A stretch of 23,633 nt of DNA from Coriobacteriales bacterium (GTDB lineage Bacteria; Actinomycetota; Coriobacteriia; Coriobacteriales; UBA8131), in contig JAISPK010000064.1 in assembly GCA_031274985.1 (NCBI GenBank), forward strand, positions 1 to 23,633, in the 5' to 3' direction. The first letter of the stretch is position 1, and each line of letters begins with the position of its first letter. Made by a program: the position numbers and the translations under genes. Below are positions 22,701-23,633 of this stretch, piece after piece. The notes under the pieces are model-generated. The model searched no databases and was not told the DNA's origin. It saw only the letters and a program-made list of their open reading frames with translations.

Positions 22701-23633
22701 TAGGCTGGCGAAACGATGCGCTGAGCACCAGCGTTAAACAGTACGAGTTCGGCCAAATCTACTCCATCACCTCTAACGACAGAATCTACGGCAAAGACTT
22801 CTATGGGGTCTGGATTTCTAGTGTCCAACCCAAGATCAGCGGCAACGTATTTGACGATCTTGACTTAAACACCCTCTACTCCCCCAATGAAGGCATTGCG
22901 GGCCAAACCGTTACGCTCTACAAAGAGACCTTCGCCGGCAGCAATGTCTACACCCCCTCTGCTACTACCACCACAGGCTCAAACGGCTACTATGAGTTCC
23001 TGGTGGCCGCAAACACCAACTACAAGGTGCTCTTTGCAAAGCAATATCTTGGCAGGGGACTTACCACCAAGGGAAATACCGCAATCTCCTCCCATGCAAA
23101 TCCCGCAACCGGTTACTCTGATGTGATAGTGGTCGGTAGTACGTCTGGCACCATAGACCACCGCGTCAACGCAGGCTATACCCCTCCCTCGCCCATAAGC
23201 GGCTTTAAGAAGCAGGTCTACAACGGCACGAGCTACGTTGACAGCCTTACTCTTACCGATCCAACGCAAGAGATCGTCTATCAGATCAGCTTTACCATTC
23301 CTGCATATGAAACCGGCATTGCCTCTCTGGAGATCAGGGACGAACTCCCGACAGCTCTCAGGCTTTCAAACTACAACGTCAATACCGATGTTGTGGTATT
23401 GATAGATGGTACCGCTCCTGTTCCTGCCGGCACCCTCAGTCAAAACGGCCAGATCATCTCTTACACGTTTGCCGGTGATTATAGTTTTGTGTCCTCTGTT
23501 CCCCGTACGGTAACCATGACGCTAAAAACGCGCCTTGTTGATCCAAATGGCTCGTATCCCACCGAACCGATAAAGAACAAGGCAACGCTTATCGTAAACG
23601 GCACTCCTTCTGAGCCGTCTGAGCCTCCGGTGA
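19790..23633 (+). CDS. Giant secreted adhesin with InlB-type B repeats, SdrD-B-like and D2 pilin domains (3' end outside window)
   Basis: ATG 19790 follows AAAGGGG by six bases. The frame stays open to the window end, giving at least 1281 residues. A long signal peptide (about 1-50, MAFA|S) is followed by an acidic Glu-rich linker (51-125). Several Listeria-Bacteroides/InlB B-type repeats are recognisable by the (G)xxFxGW(Y) core: FRGWYT near 173, GYSFAGWLKDG near 320, GYTFQGWYRDSD near 727 and FLGWAYD near 810. An aromatic patch lies at 622-652. An SdrD-B-like domain begins with ISGNVFDDLD at about 1016. A D2-type isopeptide pilin domain follows (about 1138 to the end), with candidate bond residues Lys1141 (FKKQV) and Asn1263 (IKNKAT). 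A C-terminal sorting signal is expected beyond the window. Likely an extracellular adhesin or pilin-like fibre; its ligand is unknown. Confidence 0.85.
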   Translation, partial: MLSKVKIRESSKEFNLGGKQFLLPRILEKGVAVSLAVMLVFGLLPLMAFASDQSDQLSPASQEGTALLSEDNSGGETFDQAPFATDGEEGLEGAEEPALTEEPALEEQEESSGIEGSAQAGIAPAQGAISPFAVTWTVTYILPSGAQQTEPVEDGYTAPFKSVNPSQFQRLTFRGWYTVPYPDNTMMPYEFSRPVTGNLTLYAICADTYLISFLDQQGTVIHTIEVAPHARIYRPSDRDVYDKITPPGGGQRLVGFYDRDDTANPPTIIDFDYARANKNLYLKPYFNLEYVVLFNSEGTQVQPQLVRYGQTATQPVSPTRPGYSFAGWLKDGVPFNFSTPIYADTQLFASWNPQQATYLVALWMEKPRMFDPPAMPTAGNNAHYNYVGSVQMQGLSGSLSNVNGSSPGIAGLWSSHDMLKYAQFQWADNRVIDGNGTTVINLYASRKVYTYTYNLGPTSPNRSMTVNGYTYYSNSGYQFQLPVKFEMDITYKFPVQGNSSVQFNGAGKIFGCWDFDFGPDGYNQHYASVWNTVDRFMLPANGSNTGSLVWRAFWDDSYPARYTYRYLAEALPGQVGRLDNSTQLNGKTYIVMEECNESFSAATVKSTLLQRTINGLKRLPQRFYDPCYYPPQPNYQYNWYDFWPYYYSSYTGFQRISGYTGSPGRDLTKISPPPTYLCFFYDREIYPLTFNMMAPPGEVYNVPANRNLMYQEPFTNYQPMTPPTRAGYTFQGWYRDSDYMVPFNWNDTMPQGGAGVFAKWQSTANTVRFFDGRGGILLDTQYAANGGFVVNKPTYYVPGQFYAGHGVFLGWAYDILPGVSAQFYFTTPINRSYDVYATWRTQGFKITYDLDGGSGTIPPPYGLPVDNNEYAFGTSFLVLNTNATKGGNQFYAWKCGTAIYYPGSIVAMDSLQSLTLVALYAPAYSLFEVRYHMNSPIGENTIITIRVPQSELTFPLAGEIFKSSNDSYRLIGWRNDALSTSVKQYEFGQIYSITSNDRIYGKDFYGVWISSVQPKISGNVFDDLDLNTLYSPNEGIAGQTVTLYKETFAGSNVYTPSATTTTGSNGYYEFLVAANTNYKVLFAKQYLGRGLTTKGNTAISSHANPATGYSDVIVVGSTSGTIDHRVNAGYTPPSPISGFKKQVYNGTSYVDSLTLTDPTQEIVYQISFTIPAYETGIASLEIRDELPTALRLSNYNVNTDVVVLIDGTAPVPAGTLSQNGQIISYTFAGDYSFVSSVPRTVTMTLKTRLVDPNGSYPTEPIKNKATLIVNGTPSEPSEPPV

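Overview
The window is bacterial, with a base composition of roughly 50-55% GC by eye. Dense operons, a Tat-like lipoprotein signal, two peptide-transport operons and a large set of sortase-anchored surface proteins (FctA/DUF7601-like pilin domains, InlB-type B repeats, SdrD-B and D2 pilin domains) fit a Gram-positive of the class Coriobacteriia (Actinomycetota) best. A clostridial host cannot be excluded, because no rRNA or housekeeping marker is present.

Layout, left to right. (1) 1-4578, plus strand: an oligopeptide/dipeptide ABC importer cassette, with the C-terminus of a family-5 binding protein, a strong stem-loop, then oppB-oppC-oppD-oppF in a tightly coupled operon. (2) 4588-5457, minus strand: a MerR-family regulator with a BmrR/GyrI-like effector domain, ending 9 bases from oppF; a perfect 19-bp dyad overlaps its predicted -10. 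(3) 12329-5607, minus strand: a five-gene pilus operon. Its order is a large tip/adhesin protein, a signal-peptidase-like protein with both catalytic residues replaced, a two-domain FctA-type major pilin, a class B sortase and an FctB-like minor/anchor pilin. This order matches the streptococcal FCT-3/4 type (cpa-sipA-fctA-srtB-fctB). (4) 12330-13146: a non-coding divergent intergenic region holding a 66-bp-period repeat cluster with an inverted partner, and the promoter of the next operon. (5) 13147-18893, plus strand: a second complete peptide importer cassette (binding protein, stem-loop, B, C, D, F), followed by a GNAT acetyltransferase at 18938-19432. (6) 19433-19789: a structured leader with an extended -10 promoter, three stem-loops and a terminal T7 tract. 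(7) 19790-23633 and beyond, plus strand: a giant secreted adhesin, cut by the window end.

How it works together: the two importers would bring extracellular peptides into the cell. The minus-strand operon would build a covalent surface pilus, polymerised by its own class B sortase with the inactive SipA-like protein as assembly factor. The right-hand gene encodes a further isopeptide-stabilised surface adhesin. The picture is of a host-associated, peptide-using bacterium with elaborate surface structures. The observations most worth checking are the FCT-like pilus locus, its catalytically dead signal-peptidase homologue, the intergenic repeat cluster, and the riboswitch- or attenuator-like leader upstream of the adhesin.
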